In this document: one piece after another, positions 1-7,366 of the stretch
How positions within the stretch are numbered: position 1 is the stretch's first letter
Layout of the letters: each line of letters begins with the position of its first letter
From: an uncultured Christensenella sp.
GTDB taxonomy: Bacteria; Bacillota; Clostridia; Christensenellales; UBA3700
Length of the DNA stretch: 10,371 bases
Reading direction: 5' to 3'
Assembly (NCBI GenBank): GCA_910584975.1
Contig: CAJUEA010000030.1
Location: 1-10,371, forward strand
Program-made: the position numbers and the translations under genes
The notes under the pieces: model-generated
What the model was told of the DNA's origin: nothing
What the model saw: only the letters and a program-made list of their open reading frames with translations
Database searches by the model: none

Positions 1-1016
1 TTCTGATTATTATTTTAAAAGATGGAGCAGAACCAGAGCAAATTAATTCATTGGTACAAACCATTACCAATCGTGGACTTACTGTTCATGAAAGTATTGG
101 TAGCCAATCTCATATTTTGGGCGTAATTGGCGATACTTCAAGAGTGGATACCCAAACAATCATCAACCTTGAGTGTGTAAGTGATGTTAAGCGTGTAAGT
201 GAACCTTACAAGGCTGTGAACAGAAAATTTCATCCAGAAGACACTATCGTTGAGGTTAGTGGCAGAAAAATCGGTGAAGGATATTTCAATATGATTGCTG
301 GACCTTGCTCAGTTGAGTCGGAAGAGCAGATTATTGAGGTTGCAAGACGAGTTAAGGCAAGTGGTGCAAGTATGCTTAGAGGTGGCGCATACAAGCCAAG
401 AACATCCCCTTATGCATTCCAAGGACTAAAACAAGAAGGTATAAAGTTGTTGCTTGCTGCAAAAAAAGAAACAGGACTTCCTATTGTAACAGAACTTACA
501 AACATAATGAATTTGAAATACTTTGATGATGTTGATGTTATTCAAGTTGGTGCAAGAAATATGCAAAACTTTGATATGCTTTATGAATTGGGACATTCTA
601 ACAAGCCAATTTTGCTAAAAAGAGGTTTGTCAAGCACAATCGAAGAATGGCTTATGAGTGCAGAATACATTATGAGTGGTGGTAATCAAAATGTTATCCT
701 TTGTGAGCGTGGAATAAGAACATATGAAACTGCAACCAGAAATACATTTGATATCAGCGCAGTGCCTATTTTAAAAAGATTGTCACATTTGCCAATCATT
801 GTTGACCCAAGCCATGCAACAGGTAAAACTTGGTTAGTTGAGCCACTTGTAAGAGCTGCTATTGGTGCAGGTTGCGATGGTGCAATGATTGAGGTACACA
901 ATAACCCAAGCTGTGCTTTGTGTGATGGTGCACAATCTATAACTCCTGATACATTTGACACAATTATGCAGGATGTTAAGAAAAGAATTGAATTTGAAGG
1001 AAAAATTTTAGTATGA
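1..1016 (+). CDS. aroF: 3-deoxy-7-phosphoheptulonate (DAHP) synthase, type Ibeta; 5' end cut by window edge
   Basis: Catalyses the first step of the shikimate pathway, condensing phosphoenolpyruvate and erythrose 4-phosphate in the cytosol. The frame is open from base 3 and the first visible residues (LIIILKDGA) align with residue 1 onward of the Thermotoga maritima enzyme as I remember it, so only one to three codons are missing; a start at the TTG at 51 would delete part of the regulatory domain. Counting from base 3, residues 1 to about 75 form the ferredoxin-like domain known in this family to bind feedback-inhibiting aromatic amino acids. A TIM barrel follows. Expected metal ligands are present: Cys102 (AGPCSVE), His271 (DPSHATG), Glu297 (IEVHNN) and Asp308 (LCDG). 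The PEP-site motif GGAYKPRTSPY with Lys131 is also there. About 337 residues is the normal length. The stop overlaps the tyrA start (ATGA), so the two are translationally coupled. Confidence 0.97.
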   Translation, partial: LIIILKDGAEPEQINSLVQTITNRGLTVHESIGSQSHILGVIGDTSRVDTQTIINLECVSDVKRVSEPYKAVNRKFHPEDTIVEVSGRKIGEGYFNMIAGPCSVESEEQIIEVARRVKASGASMLRGGAYKPRTSPYAFQGLKQEGIKLLLAAKKETGLPIVTELTNIMNLKYFDDVDVIQVGARNMQNFDMLYELGHSNKPILLKRGLSSTIEEWLMSAEYIMSGGNQNVILCERGIRTYETATRNTFDISAVPILKRLSHLPIIVDPSHATGKTWLVEPLVRAAIGAGCDGAMIEVHNNPSCALCDGAQSITPDTFDTIMQDVKKRIEFEGKILV

Positions 1017-1801
1017 AAGTTGGCTTTATTGGGGTTGGATTAATTGGTGGCTCAATGCTAAAGCGCCTTGCAAAGTGTGGCGTACAGTGCTTTATTATGG
1101 ACAATAATGCACAAGTTTTAGGTGCTGCACTTAAGGAAAATAATGCTCAAATACTTGAAAATTTTGAGGATGTTGACATGTTGCTTTTGGCATTGTCGCC
1201 AAAAAATTGCATAAGTTTTATTGAGGAAAACCATTCAAAAATCGGTACTATTTTGCTGGCTGATGTTTGTGGTGTAAAAAATGCTATTGCAGAGGTGGCA
1301 GAAAAATACTCTTTAAATTATTGTGGACTGCATCCAATGGCAGGCAGAGAAGTTGGTGGTTATTTCAATAGCAAACAGAATTTATTTGATGGTGCAAACA
1401 TTGTTATCACAACCTCAAATCCACCACAAATTGTTTTTGACATAATAAAAATGCTTGGCTTTGGCAAAATCGTTTATACAACAGCGGAAGAGCATGACAA
1501 GATTATAAGTTATACTTCACAGCTTTGTCATATTGTGTCCAATGCATATGCAAAAAATCCGTCTTCAACCATATGCGATGGTTTTACGGGTGGTAGCTTT
1601 GAGGATTTGACAAGAGTTGGAAAAATGGATAGCAATCTTTGGGTGGAATTGTTTGATAAAAACAGAGAGAACTTGATTTGTGATATAAAAACTATTATAA
1701 ATGAATTGCAAAAATATGTCGATTGTCTTGAAAATGGTGACAATGAAAAATTAAAGCTACTTATTGACGATGGCACAAAAATTTTAAATAATAAAAAATA
1801 A
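1013..1801 (+). CDS. tyrA: Prephenate dehydrogenase, catalytic domains only (no ACT domain)
   Basis: Converts prephenate to 4-hydroxyphenylpyruvate with NAD(P)+, the committed step to tyrosine. Residues 1-30 are a Rossmann nucleotide-binding start, MKVGFIGVGLIGGS, with GxGxxG at 7-12 and Asp30 at the end of strand 2, which suggests NAD rather than NADP. The signature LHPMAGRE at 106-113 carries the catalytic His107. The C-terminal helical domain holds SYTSQLCHIVSNAYA (166-180) and GGSFEDLTRVGKMDSNLW (193-210), where Arg201 is a likely prephenate contact. At 262 residues it is shorter than Bacillus TyrA of about 370, because it ends after the helical domain and has no ACT regulatory domain. 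Its ATG overlaps the aroF stop by 4 nt, so it lies in the same operon. Feedback control may rest on the N-terminal domain of AroF instead (inference). Confidence 0.95.
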   Translation: MKVGFIGVGLIGGSMLKRLAKCGVQCFIMDNNAQVLGAALKENNAQILENFEDVDMLLLALSPKNCISFIEENHSKIGTILLADVCGVKNAIAEVAEKYSLNYCGLHPMAGREVGGYFNSKQNLFDGANIVITTSNPPQIVFDIIKMLGFGKIVYTTAEEHDKIISYTSQLCHIVSNAYAKNPSSTICDGFTGGSFEDLTRVGKMDSNLWVELFDKNRENLICDIKTIINELQKYVDCLENGDNEKLKLLIDDGTKILNNKK

Positions 1802-1843
1802 TTTCAAATTTAGCAATCATTTTTTTTGTTGAAATATTCTATA

Positions 1844-1872
1844 TTGACAAAAATCGTATTATACGATATAAT
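1844..1872 (+). promoter_or_regulatory. Consensus sigma-A promoter with palindromic operator candidate in the spacer
   Basis: The -35 TTGACA (1844-1849) and -10 TATAAT (1867-1872) are both perfect and separated by exactly 17 bp. The spacer contains a perfect 15-bp palindrome, ATCGTAT-T-ATACGAT (1853-1867), ending on the first base of the -10. It would start transcription near 1879, about 20 nt before the first lipoprotein gene. The position of the palindrome fits a repressor site; the regulator is not identifiable. Confidence 0.85.
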
Positions 1873-1898
1873 ATAAGTAAGTATAATAAGAGGTCATT

Positions 1899-2927
1899 AT
1901 GAAAAAAAGTATTTTTTTGATTATTGCTGTTTTGGCAATAATGGTGTTGGCACTTGTTGGCTGTTCTGGAAAAGTTAAAGCTGATACTGTTGCAAAAACA
2001 CAGGAAATTTGGGACACTGCCACAAATAAAGAGGCAACTGATGTGATAACAATCAAAAATTTCAGTTTTGCAAAGCTTGTTACCATAGAAAATGCAGTTT
2101 TTACAATTGAAAGAAAATTTGAGGAGAATAAAACTACAATTAATTTAACTTTAAATGCAATTAAAGTTAAATTTGACTCAAGTTCAGGAGTAATTTTCAA
2201 TGTTATTTTAAATATGGTAAAACAACAAGCAGGAATAACAAGTGATATCACTATGGAAGATATTCGCAATATTCTTGATAATATTGAGGAATTTAAAGCG
2301 CAATTTATTTTAACTGAAAACAACTCAAAATTGGAGTACAATATTACATCAAAAGTAAACTATAAAAAACCAACTTATGATAAAGACATAAAAGGTAATC
2401 TTGATATTGAGACAAGTGCAGAATATGATAGTGTTATCGGACAAAGTATGAATTTGCTTACAAGCCATTTTACAAGCTTTATTGAACCTACAACAGATGG
2501 TGGTGCAAAAATCAATCCTACAAAAATTAATAATATTTTAACGGCTTTTATTAATATTAAAGAGGCAAATGACCCTAATAAGGACACTGAAGGATATGTT
2601 CCAATAAGCAAACAAATTACAAATATTCTTGGTGTGCCTTATAACCAGTTTATCTCTAAAAAGGTTAAAGTAAACGATTCAAAAAGTCAATGCACTATAA
2701 AAAAGAATTTAATTACTGAAATGAAAATTTCTTTGTCTAAAGTTCAAGTTTTGTACAACAAAGAGCAACTGACAAATGTAATCATAAAGGCAGTTAAGTT
2801 AATTTCTCCTAATGATGCGGGAAGTGTTGGTGCCCTTAAGACATTTTTAAAAGATATAACAGAGGGAGTATCTTGCATTGAAACTGAATTTTTCATGATA
2901 AATTCAACATATAAAATTAGTAAATAG
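1899..2927 (+). CDS. Lipoprotein of unknown function, paralogue of the one at 6196-7221
   Basis: A secreted, membrane-anchored protein of 342 residues. Residues 1-22 form a lipoprotein signal peptide: MKKS, a hydrophobic run, then lipobox L-V-G-C with the lipidated Cys22. The start ATG is 5 nt after AGAGGT (1889-1894). The mature part is Lys-, Asn- and Thr-rich with alternating hydrophobic residues that suggest beta-strands; I recognise no known domain. The best marked motif is TQEIWDTATNKEAT at 34-47, followed by an IENAVFTIERKFEENK segment. Both recur in similar order in the second lipoprotein (TNEIWDSSTKNEAT, IDNLVFDVEKKFENGK), so the two genes are diverged copies. Only two Cys lie in the mature body. 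It has its own consensus promoter and is followed by an intrinsic terminator, so it is probably transcribed alone at high level. Confidence 0.85.
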   Translation: MKKSIFLIIAVLAIMVLALVGCSGKVKADTVAKTQEIWDTATNKEATDVITIKNFSFAKLVTIENAVFTIERKFEENKTTINLTLNAIKVKFDSSSGVIFNVILNMVKQQAGITSDITMEDIRNILDNIEEFKAQFILTENNSKLEYNITSKVNYKKPTYDKDIKGNLDIETSAEYDSVIGQSMNLLTSHFTSFIEPTTDGGAKINPTKINNILTAFINIKEANDPNKDTEGYVPISKQITNILGVPYNQFISKKVKVNDSKSQCTIKKNLITEMKISLSKVQVLYNKEQLTNVIIKAVKLISPNDAGSVGALKTFLKDITEGVSCIETEFFMINSTYKISK

Positions 2928-2960
2928 ATTTTATATTAGCAAGAAAAATTGTTTTTATTA

Positions 2961-2986
2961 AATACCACTAAAAAAGTGGTATTTTT
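2961..2986 (+). terminator. Intrinsic terminator after the first lipoprotein gene
   Basis: Stem AATACCAC (2961-2968) / GTGGTATT (2976-2983) is a perfect 8-bp inverted repeat with loop TAAAAAA, running into a T tract (2982-2986). It lies 34 nt after the lipoprotein stop and 40 nt before the next start, separating the lipoprotein from the Sel1 genes. Confidence 0.8.
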
Positions 2987-3026
2987 GCATATGCAATTAT
3001 AAGAAAAACATTAAAAGAGGTGTATT

Positions 3027-4421
3027 ATGGAAAATTTAAAAGAAATATGTGAAAAGGCTAGTCAATTATATGCTAACAAGAATTATGCTGAAGCTGTTTC
3101 ATTATGGAAAAATGCTGCTGAGCAAGGCAGTAGTGACGCTTTATATATGCTTGGAATTTGTTATAACTATAAGTTAGGTGTAAACGAAGACGACTCTGAA
3201 AAATGTGGTGAAATTGCGAGTGATTATTTTATTAAAGCAGCAAATTTAGGTCATGCTGACGCACAATGCTTCGCTGGCTTATGTTATTTGCATGGTATTG
3301 GTGTAGAAAAAGATACAAAACAAGCCGTTAAATGGTTTGAAAAATCTGCTGAACAAAATTGTACTCAAGCAATGAATAATTTAGGTCTTTTGTATAAACA
3401 AGGTAAGTATTGCAATAAACAATCTGAAGGCACTGACGATAATGAAGATGATGATTGTGATAGTATTGACAACTATAAATTATCATTTGAATGGTTTAAA
3501 AAGTCAGCTGATTTGAATGATGCAACTGGTCAATTATATTTAGGCTTAGCTTATTACGATGGCTTAGGTGTGGAACCAGACCAAAAAATTGCAGTTAAGT
3601 ACTATAGCATGGCAGCAGATCAAGGGTCAGCAGAAGCAATGTTGCAACTTGGTGAATGTTACGAAGATGGTTGTGGCATAGAATCAAATAAGATTGAGGC
3701 ATTTAAATTGTATAAAGCAGCAGCAAAGAAAAATCATAGCAAAGCCCAGTGCTATGTTGGTTATTGCTATGAAAATGGCATAGGGGTGCCAATGGATATG
3801 CAAGAAGCTCTAAAATGGTATCAAATTTCTGCTCAAAATAATTATTTTCAAGCATATTGCAATTTAGGTTGTTGCTTTGAGGAAGGCAGAGGAGTAAAAA
3901 GAAATATGCAAAATGCTATAAGTATGTATGAAAAAGCAATTGAGCTTGGTAGTGTTTTTGCTATGTATAATATGGGTAATGTATATGCTTTTGGCAGAGG
4001 TGTTAAAGTCAACAATACACTTGCTGTTAAATATTACAAAATGGCAGCTGAGCAAGGCAATCCTGAAGCACAATTTAATTTAGGTCAGCATTTTTATCAA
4101 GGGAAGGGAGTTGAAAAAGATGATAAGGCAGCTGCATATTGGTTTTATCAAGCAGCAAATTCTGGTGATGCTGATGCACAATATAAAATTGCTGTCTTTT
4201 TTATGGATGGTGTTGGCGTTGAGGAAGACTTGGAAGCTGCACACTACTGGTTTATGCAAGCAGCCTTACAAGGAGATGCCGATGCTCAATATTCTTTGGG
4301 CATTTGCTATGAAGAAGGTCTTGGTGTGGAAAAAGATTTAGACGAAGCTTTTGATTGGTACACTAGGTCAGCAGCACAAGGAAATAAAAACGCAAAACGA
4401 GCATTAAAAAAACTTAAGTAA
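3027..4421 (+). CDS. Sel1-repeat (tetratricopeptide-like) protein, about 11 repeats
   Basis: A probable cytosolic scaffold or adaptor built of Sel1-like repeats (SLR), helix-pair units that bind other proteins. After an N-terminal TPR-like half unit (8-36), about eleven units run from residue 37 to 455, mostly exactly 36 residues, with the pattern A-x-x-x-L-G-x-x-Y-x-x-G-x-G-V-x-x-D-x-x-x-A-x-x-W-x-x-x-A-A-x-x-G. Typical examples are LGECYEDGCGIE and LGICYEEGLGVEKD. The first unit is a little long, and the third carries an acidic insertion at 128-149 (DDNEDDDCDS). No signal peptide or membrane segment is present. ATG follows AAAGAGGTG (3014-3022). The upstream region lacks a good -35; a weak TATAAG at 2998-3003 is the only -10 candidate, so read-through from the lipoprotein promoter is possible. 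The next Sel1 gene starts 59 nt downstream. The partner is unknown. Confidence 0.93.
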   Translation: MENLKEICEKASQLYANKNYAEAVSLWKNAAEQGSSDALYMLGICYNYKLGVNEDDSEKCGEIASDYFIKAANLGHADAQCFAGLCYLHGIGVEKDTKQAVKWFEKSAEQNCTQAMNNLGLLYKQGKYCNKQSEGTDDNEDDDCDSIDNYKLSFEWFKKSADLNDATGQLYLGLAYYDGLGVEPDQKIAVKYYSMAADQGSAEAMLQLGECYEDGCGIESNKIEAFKLYKAAAKKNHSKAQCYVGYCYENGIGVPMDMQEALKWYQISAQNNYFQAYCNLGCCFEEGRGVKRNMQNAISMYEKAIELGSVFAMYNMGNVYAFGRGVKVNNTLAVKYYKMAAEQGNPEAQFNLGQHFYQGKGVEKDDKAAAYWFYQAANSGDADAQYKIAVFFMDGVGVEEDLEAAHYWFMQAALQGDADAQYSLGICYEEGLGVEKDLDEAFDWYTRSAAQGNKNAKRALKKLK

Positions 4422-4480
4422 TTTTATATTGTTTTTGTAGTAGTTAAAAAAAACAAATTTGAACAAATAAAAGAGTAGTT

Positions 4481-6064
4481 ATGGATAAAAGATTTGATTT
4501 GGATGATGGAATAATAAAGTTTTTTTACAAACCAGATAAAAATTATAGTGATGAGCTTGAGAATGTGGATGATAAGCAGCAAAATGAATTTGAACGATTA
4601 AGCACTTTAGAACTATTAAATCAAGCATCTGAGGCAGCTGAAAAAAATGATTTTCAAAAAGCAAAACAGCTTTGGGAAATTGCTGCAAAATATGGTAATG
4701 ACCATGCAGAATATTGTCTAGCACTTTGTAATTTAGAAGGATGGGATAGCGAAGTTAATTATAATTTAGCCTTTAAATATTTTAAGAAATCAGCTGAAAA
4801 AGGAAACTTTAGGGCTGAATATTACTTGGCGTATTGCTACGAGTTTGGATTTGGAACAGAAATTAACAGTGATTTAGCATTTGAGTGGTGTCAAAAATCG
4901 GCAGAGCAAGATTTTGTATATGCACAATATAGACTGGCACATTACTATATGTTAAATCCAAATTTACCCGTTGCAGCAAACAAAACTTTATTTTGGTTTA
5001 ATAAAGCAGCTGAACAAGATTATATTCCTGCAATACACATGCTGGGAATCTGCTATTTGAATGGTATTGGTGACATCAAAAATTTTGAGAAAGCAATTAT
5101 TTTTTTTCAAAAAGCAGCTGAAAATCGATACTATCCTTCAATATATAAGCTAGGCGAGTGTTATGAGAATGGATTTGGTGTCATTCAAGATATTAACAAA
5201 GCAATTGAATTTTATGAGCAGGCATCAGATGGTGAATATGCCGAGGCACAATACAAACTAGCTGAGTTTTATGAAAATGGTAAATATTTGCAACAAGATT
5301 TTCAAAAGGCAGTAGAACTTTATAAACAGTCTGCAGAGAATGAATATCCTCCTGCACAAAATGCATATGGCTGGTGTTTTGTTGTCGGCAAAATTGTCAA
5401 ACAAAATATGTATGAGGCTGTAAGGTGGTTTAAGCGTGCTGCAAAACAAGGCAATATGCGTGCTCAATATAACTTAGCAATATGTTATGAGGAAGGAAAA
5501 GGAGTATTGCAAGATGTTGATAAAGCTTTTTATTGGCATAAACTTGCCGCTGAGCAAGGCGATGACAGAGCACAATTGCATCTAGGTTGGGCATATATGG
5601 TCGGTAACGGGGTGAAAATTGATGGTTTTGAATCATTCAAATGGTTAAAATTATCTGCTGAACAAGGCAACTCGCAAGCTTATACTGATTTAGGATATTG
5701 CTATGCTAATAGCATAGGTACAAAAAAAGATTTGCAAGAAGCTTTTAATTGGTATTTAAAATCAGCTGAGCTTAATAATTTGATGGCAATTTACAATGTT
5801 GGTTGTTGTTATCGACATGGCGATGGTGTTAAGAAAGACACTATAAAAGCAATAGAATGGTATCAAAAAGGTGCAGATTTGGGAAGTGTGGATTGTATGG
5901 TATCATTAGCATTTATGTATGAATATGGCAAAGGAATTAAAAAAGACTTAGAAAAAGCCATTGAATTTTATAAACTCGCTTATCAAAATGGTGAGCAATC
6001 AGCACAGTTTATGCTTGATAGAAAAAAAATAAAAAAATTTATCAAAAAAAATGTTAAAGTCTGA
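4481..6064 (+). CDS. Sel1-repeat protein, about 12 repeats, with distinct N-terminal extension
   Basis: A second SLR solenoid of 527 residues with no signal peptide, so probably cytosolic and protein-binding. Residues 1-42 are a charged, non-repeat lead (FDLDDGIIKFFYKPDKN) not shared with its neighbour. A TPR-like half unit follows (43-75), then about twelve 36-residue Sel1 units to roughly residue 508, and a Lys-rich tail (KKIKKFIKKNVKV). Units are more diverged than in the upstream protein: units 3 (MLNPNLPVAANK) and 7 (VVGKIVKQNM) have lost the GxG turn, while units 8, 9 and 11 keep it. The start has AAAAGAG (4469-4475) 5 nt upstream. No terminator separates it from the preceding Sel1 gene (59-nt gap), so the pair is probably one transcript. 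The two may bind the same or related partners (inference). Confidence 0.93.
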   Translation: MDKRFDLDDGIIKFFYKPDKNYSDELENVDDKQQNEFERLSTLELLNQASEAAEKNDFQKAKQLWEIAAKYGNDHAEYCLALCNLEGWDSEVNYNLAFKYFKKSAEKGNFRAEYYLAYCYEFGFGTEINSDLAFEWCQKSAEQDFVYAQYRLAHYYMLNPNLPVAANKTLFWFNKAAEQDYIPAIHMLGICYLNGIGDIKNFEKAIIFFQKAAENRYYPSIYKLGECYENGFGVIQDINKAIEFYEQASDGEYAEAQYKLAEFYENGKYLQQDFQKAVELYKQSAENEYPPAQNAYGWCFVVGKIVKQNMYEAVRWFKRAAKQGNMRAQYNLAICYEEGKGVLQDVDKAFYWHKLAAEQGDDRAQLHLGWAYMVGNGVKIDGFESFKWLKLSAEQGNSQAYTDLGYCYANSIGTKKDLQEAFNWYLKSAELNNLMAIYNVGCCYRHGDGVKKDTIKAIEWYQKGADLGSVDCMVSLAFMYEYGKGIKKDLEKAIEFYKLAYQNGEQSAQFMLDRKKIKKFIKKNVKV

Positions 6065-6148
6065 TTTCAGATTTATTACAATTCTATCTTTAAACTAATA
6101 TGAGAACAAAAATGTTTCAGATTATATTTATAATTGTAAAAGTATTTG

Positions 6149-6154
6149 TATAAT
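6149..6154 (+). promoter_or_regulatory. Possible -10 element for the second lipoprotein gene
   Basis: A perfect TATAAT preceded by TTTG lies 41 nt before the lipoprotein start in a 131-nt gap. No convincing -35 sits 16-18 bp upstream, so the gene may instead be read from the Sel1 transcript. The gap also holds imperfect direct repeats: TTTCAGATT at 6065-6073 and 6115-6123, and CTYTAAACTAAT at 6088-6099 and 6167-6178. Confidence 0.35.
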
Positions 6155-6195
6155 TTCAAATATTTGCTCTAAACTAATTGTATAAGGAGCAGTAT

Positions 6196-7221
6196 ATGAA
6201 AAAATTACTATTATTTTTACTATTTTCAATATTGATTTTTACAATGGTAGGCTGTAAAAAAGAAGTTTCTGCATTAGATATTACCAATTCTACAAATGAA
6301 ATTTGGGATAGTTCTACAAAAAATGAAGCCACAGAAATGATTATCTTTAAAAAGCTCAATATCGGTGGCGTTATGGATATTGATAATCTTGTTTTTGATG
6401 TGGAAAAAAAGTTTGAAAATGGTAAGTTGGGACTTGTGATTGAAACAAGAAAAAATATGGCAGTCAGACTTAATGAAAATGTAAAAGACATAATTGATAT
6501 GGTGCTTGATTACAAAAAACTTGAAGGAAATTTGAAGGTAAAACATTTAGAGCAAGCTTGGTCAAAAGTTGGACTAAAAATCAATATGCAAATGGATGAA
6601 AATAGTGCACATGGCTTTGTTGAATTTTTAAATGTAAAAGATATGTTCAAGGCAAACTTGACAAAACCAATCAAAATTGATATTAATCTTGACAACCTTG
6701 CAGAAAATCAAAATTATCAAATGATTTATAAGCATTTGAAATGTCATCCAATCTGCACATTTGTACCTGAGAGCAAAGTTAATATTAATGTGAATAAGCA
6801 AGTTCCTGTTGCCTTCGAGACAAGCGAACTTAGTCATTTTGCAGATGGATATATATGCAACAATTGCGATAAAAGAATAAACGATTCTGATTTTACTTTA
6901 AAGCATATTTTGTTTGATACTTTTTCAGAAACAACTGGCGAGGGAATAATCAAAAATACTTTGCAAATGAATGATACTCAAGCAAAAATCAATGTGATTA
7001 CAAAAGATAGCAAACAATATATTGATACAATGAGTGTAACATCAAATTTGAATATAAATATTTCAAAAAGCCAGTTGGAGACAATGGCAAAAGAATTTAC
7101 TGCAGCCTATAATAACGAAAAATTGTATGAAATTTTCAAAAGCATTATTGGCATATTAAACTATGACACAGCCTTGTTGCAAAGTGAAATTGAAGTTGTA
7201 GTGACAAATAGAGTTTTATAA
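6196..7221 (+). CDS. Lipoprotein of unknown function with two Cys pairs, paralogue of 1899-2927
   Basis: A 341-residue surface lipoprotein. I chose the ATG at 6196 because AAGGAG (6184-6189) sits 6 nt upstream and the protein then begins with a proper signal peptide: MKK, hydrophobic run, lipobox M-V-G-C with Cys20. The in-frame ATG at 6178 would add six residues ahead of it without a ribosome site. The region after the signal, STNEIWDSSTKNEAT (32-46) and IDNLVFDVEKKFENGK (62-77), matches the first lipoprotein. Unlike that copy it has two Cys pairs, C183-x3-C187 and C221-x2-C224 (CNNC), 33 residues apart, with His184 and His214 nearby. They could bind a metal such as zinc or form disulfides. 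The C-terminal part returns to the paralogue's pattern (INISKSQL versus ISLSKVQV). A strong terminator follows. No named family recognised. Confidence 0.85.
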   Translation: MKKLLLFLLFSILIFTMVGCKKEVSALDITNSTNEIWDSSTKNEATEMIIFKKLNIGGVMDIDNLVFDVEKKFENGKLGLVIETRKNMAVRLNENVKDIIDMVLDYKKLEGNLKVKHLEQAWSKVGLKINMQMDENSAHGFVEFLNVKDMFKANLTKPIKIDINLDNLAENQNYQMIYKHLKCHPICTFVPESKVNINVNKQVPVAFETSELSHFADGYICNNCDKRINDSDFTLKHILFDTFSETTGEGIIKNTLQMNDTQAKINVITKDSKQYIDTMSVTSNLNINISKSQLETMAKEFTAAYNNEKLYEIFKSIIGILNYDTALLQSEIEVVVTNRVL

Positions 7222-7282
7222 AATCCATCACAAAAAATTAAATTTAACTGTAATAATATATAAAATAAATTAATATTAAAAT

Positions 7283-7310
7283 AAAAACTGGCGCGAAAGT
7301 GCCAGTTTTT
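7283..7310 (+). terminator. Intrinsic terminator after the second lipoprotein gene
   Basis: A 12-bp stem with arms AAAAACTGGCGC (7283-7294) and GTGCCAGTTTTT (7299-7310) is capped by a GAAA tetraloop; one pair is G-T. It ends in a run of five T, which overlaps the stem, and stands 61 nt past the stop. Confidence 0.85.
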
Positions 7311-7319
7311 GCAATTTAA

Positions 7320-7348
7320 TTGCTTTAATTTGTCATTTGTGCTATAAT
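7320..7348 (+). promoter_or_regulatory. Extended -10 promoter of the ATP-grasp gene
   Basis: The -10 TATAAT (7343-7348) is preceded by TGC, giving the extended TGnTATAAT form. A weak -35, TTGCTT (7320-7325), is 17 bp upstream. Transcription would start near 7355, leaving a leader of only about 12 nt that is almost entirely ribosome binding site (GAGGG at 7358-7362). Confidence 0.7.
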
Positions 7349-7366
7349 GCTTAAAGTGAGGGTAAT

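Noticed and set aside
686..961. Minus-strand open frame inside aroF
   Set aside because: It is antisense to a conserved enzyme, has no ribosome site, and arises from codon bias of the real gene.
1801..1835. ATTTCAA / TTGAAAT inverted repeat after tyrA as a terminator
   Set aside because: The arms are short and AT-only, the loop is over 20 nt, and no T run follows the second arm.
4111..4341. Second plus-strand frame inside the first Sel1 gene
   Set aside because: It is a +1 shadow of the Sel1 repeats, without its own ribosome site or any family features.
6065..6178. Imperfect direct repeats TTTCAGATT and CTYTAAACTAAT in the gap before the second lipoprotein as phage or transposon marks
   Set aside because: The repeats are 9-12 bp, AT-rich and differently spaced, with no mobile gene nearby; they are noted only with the promoter entry.
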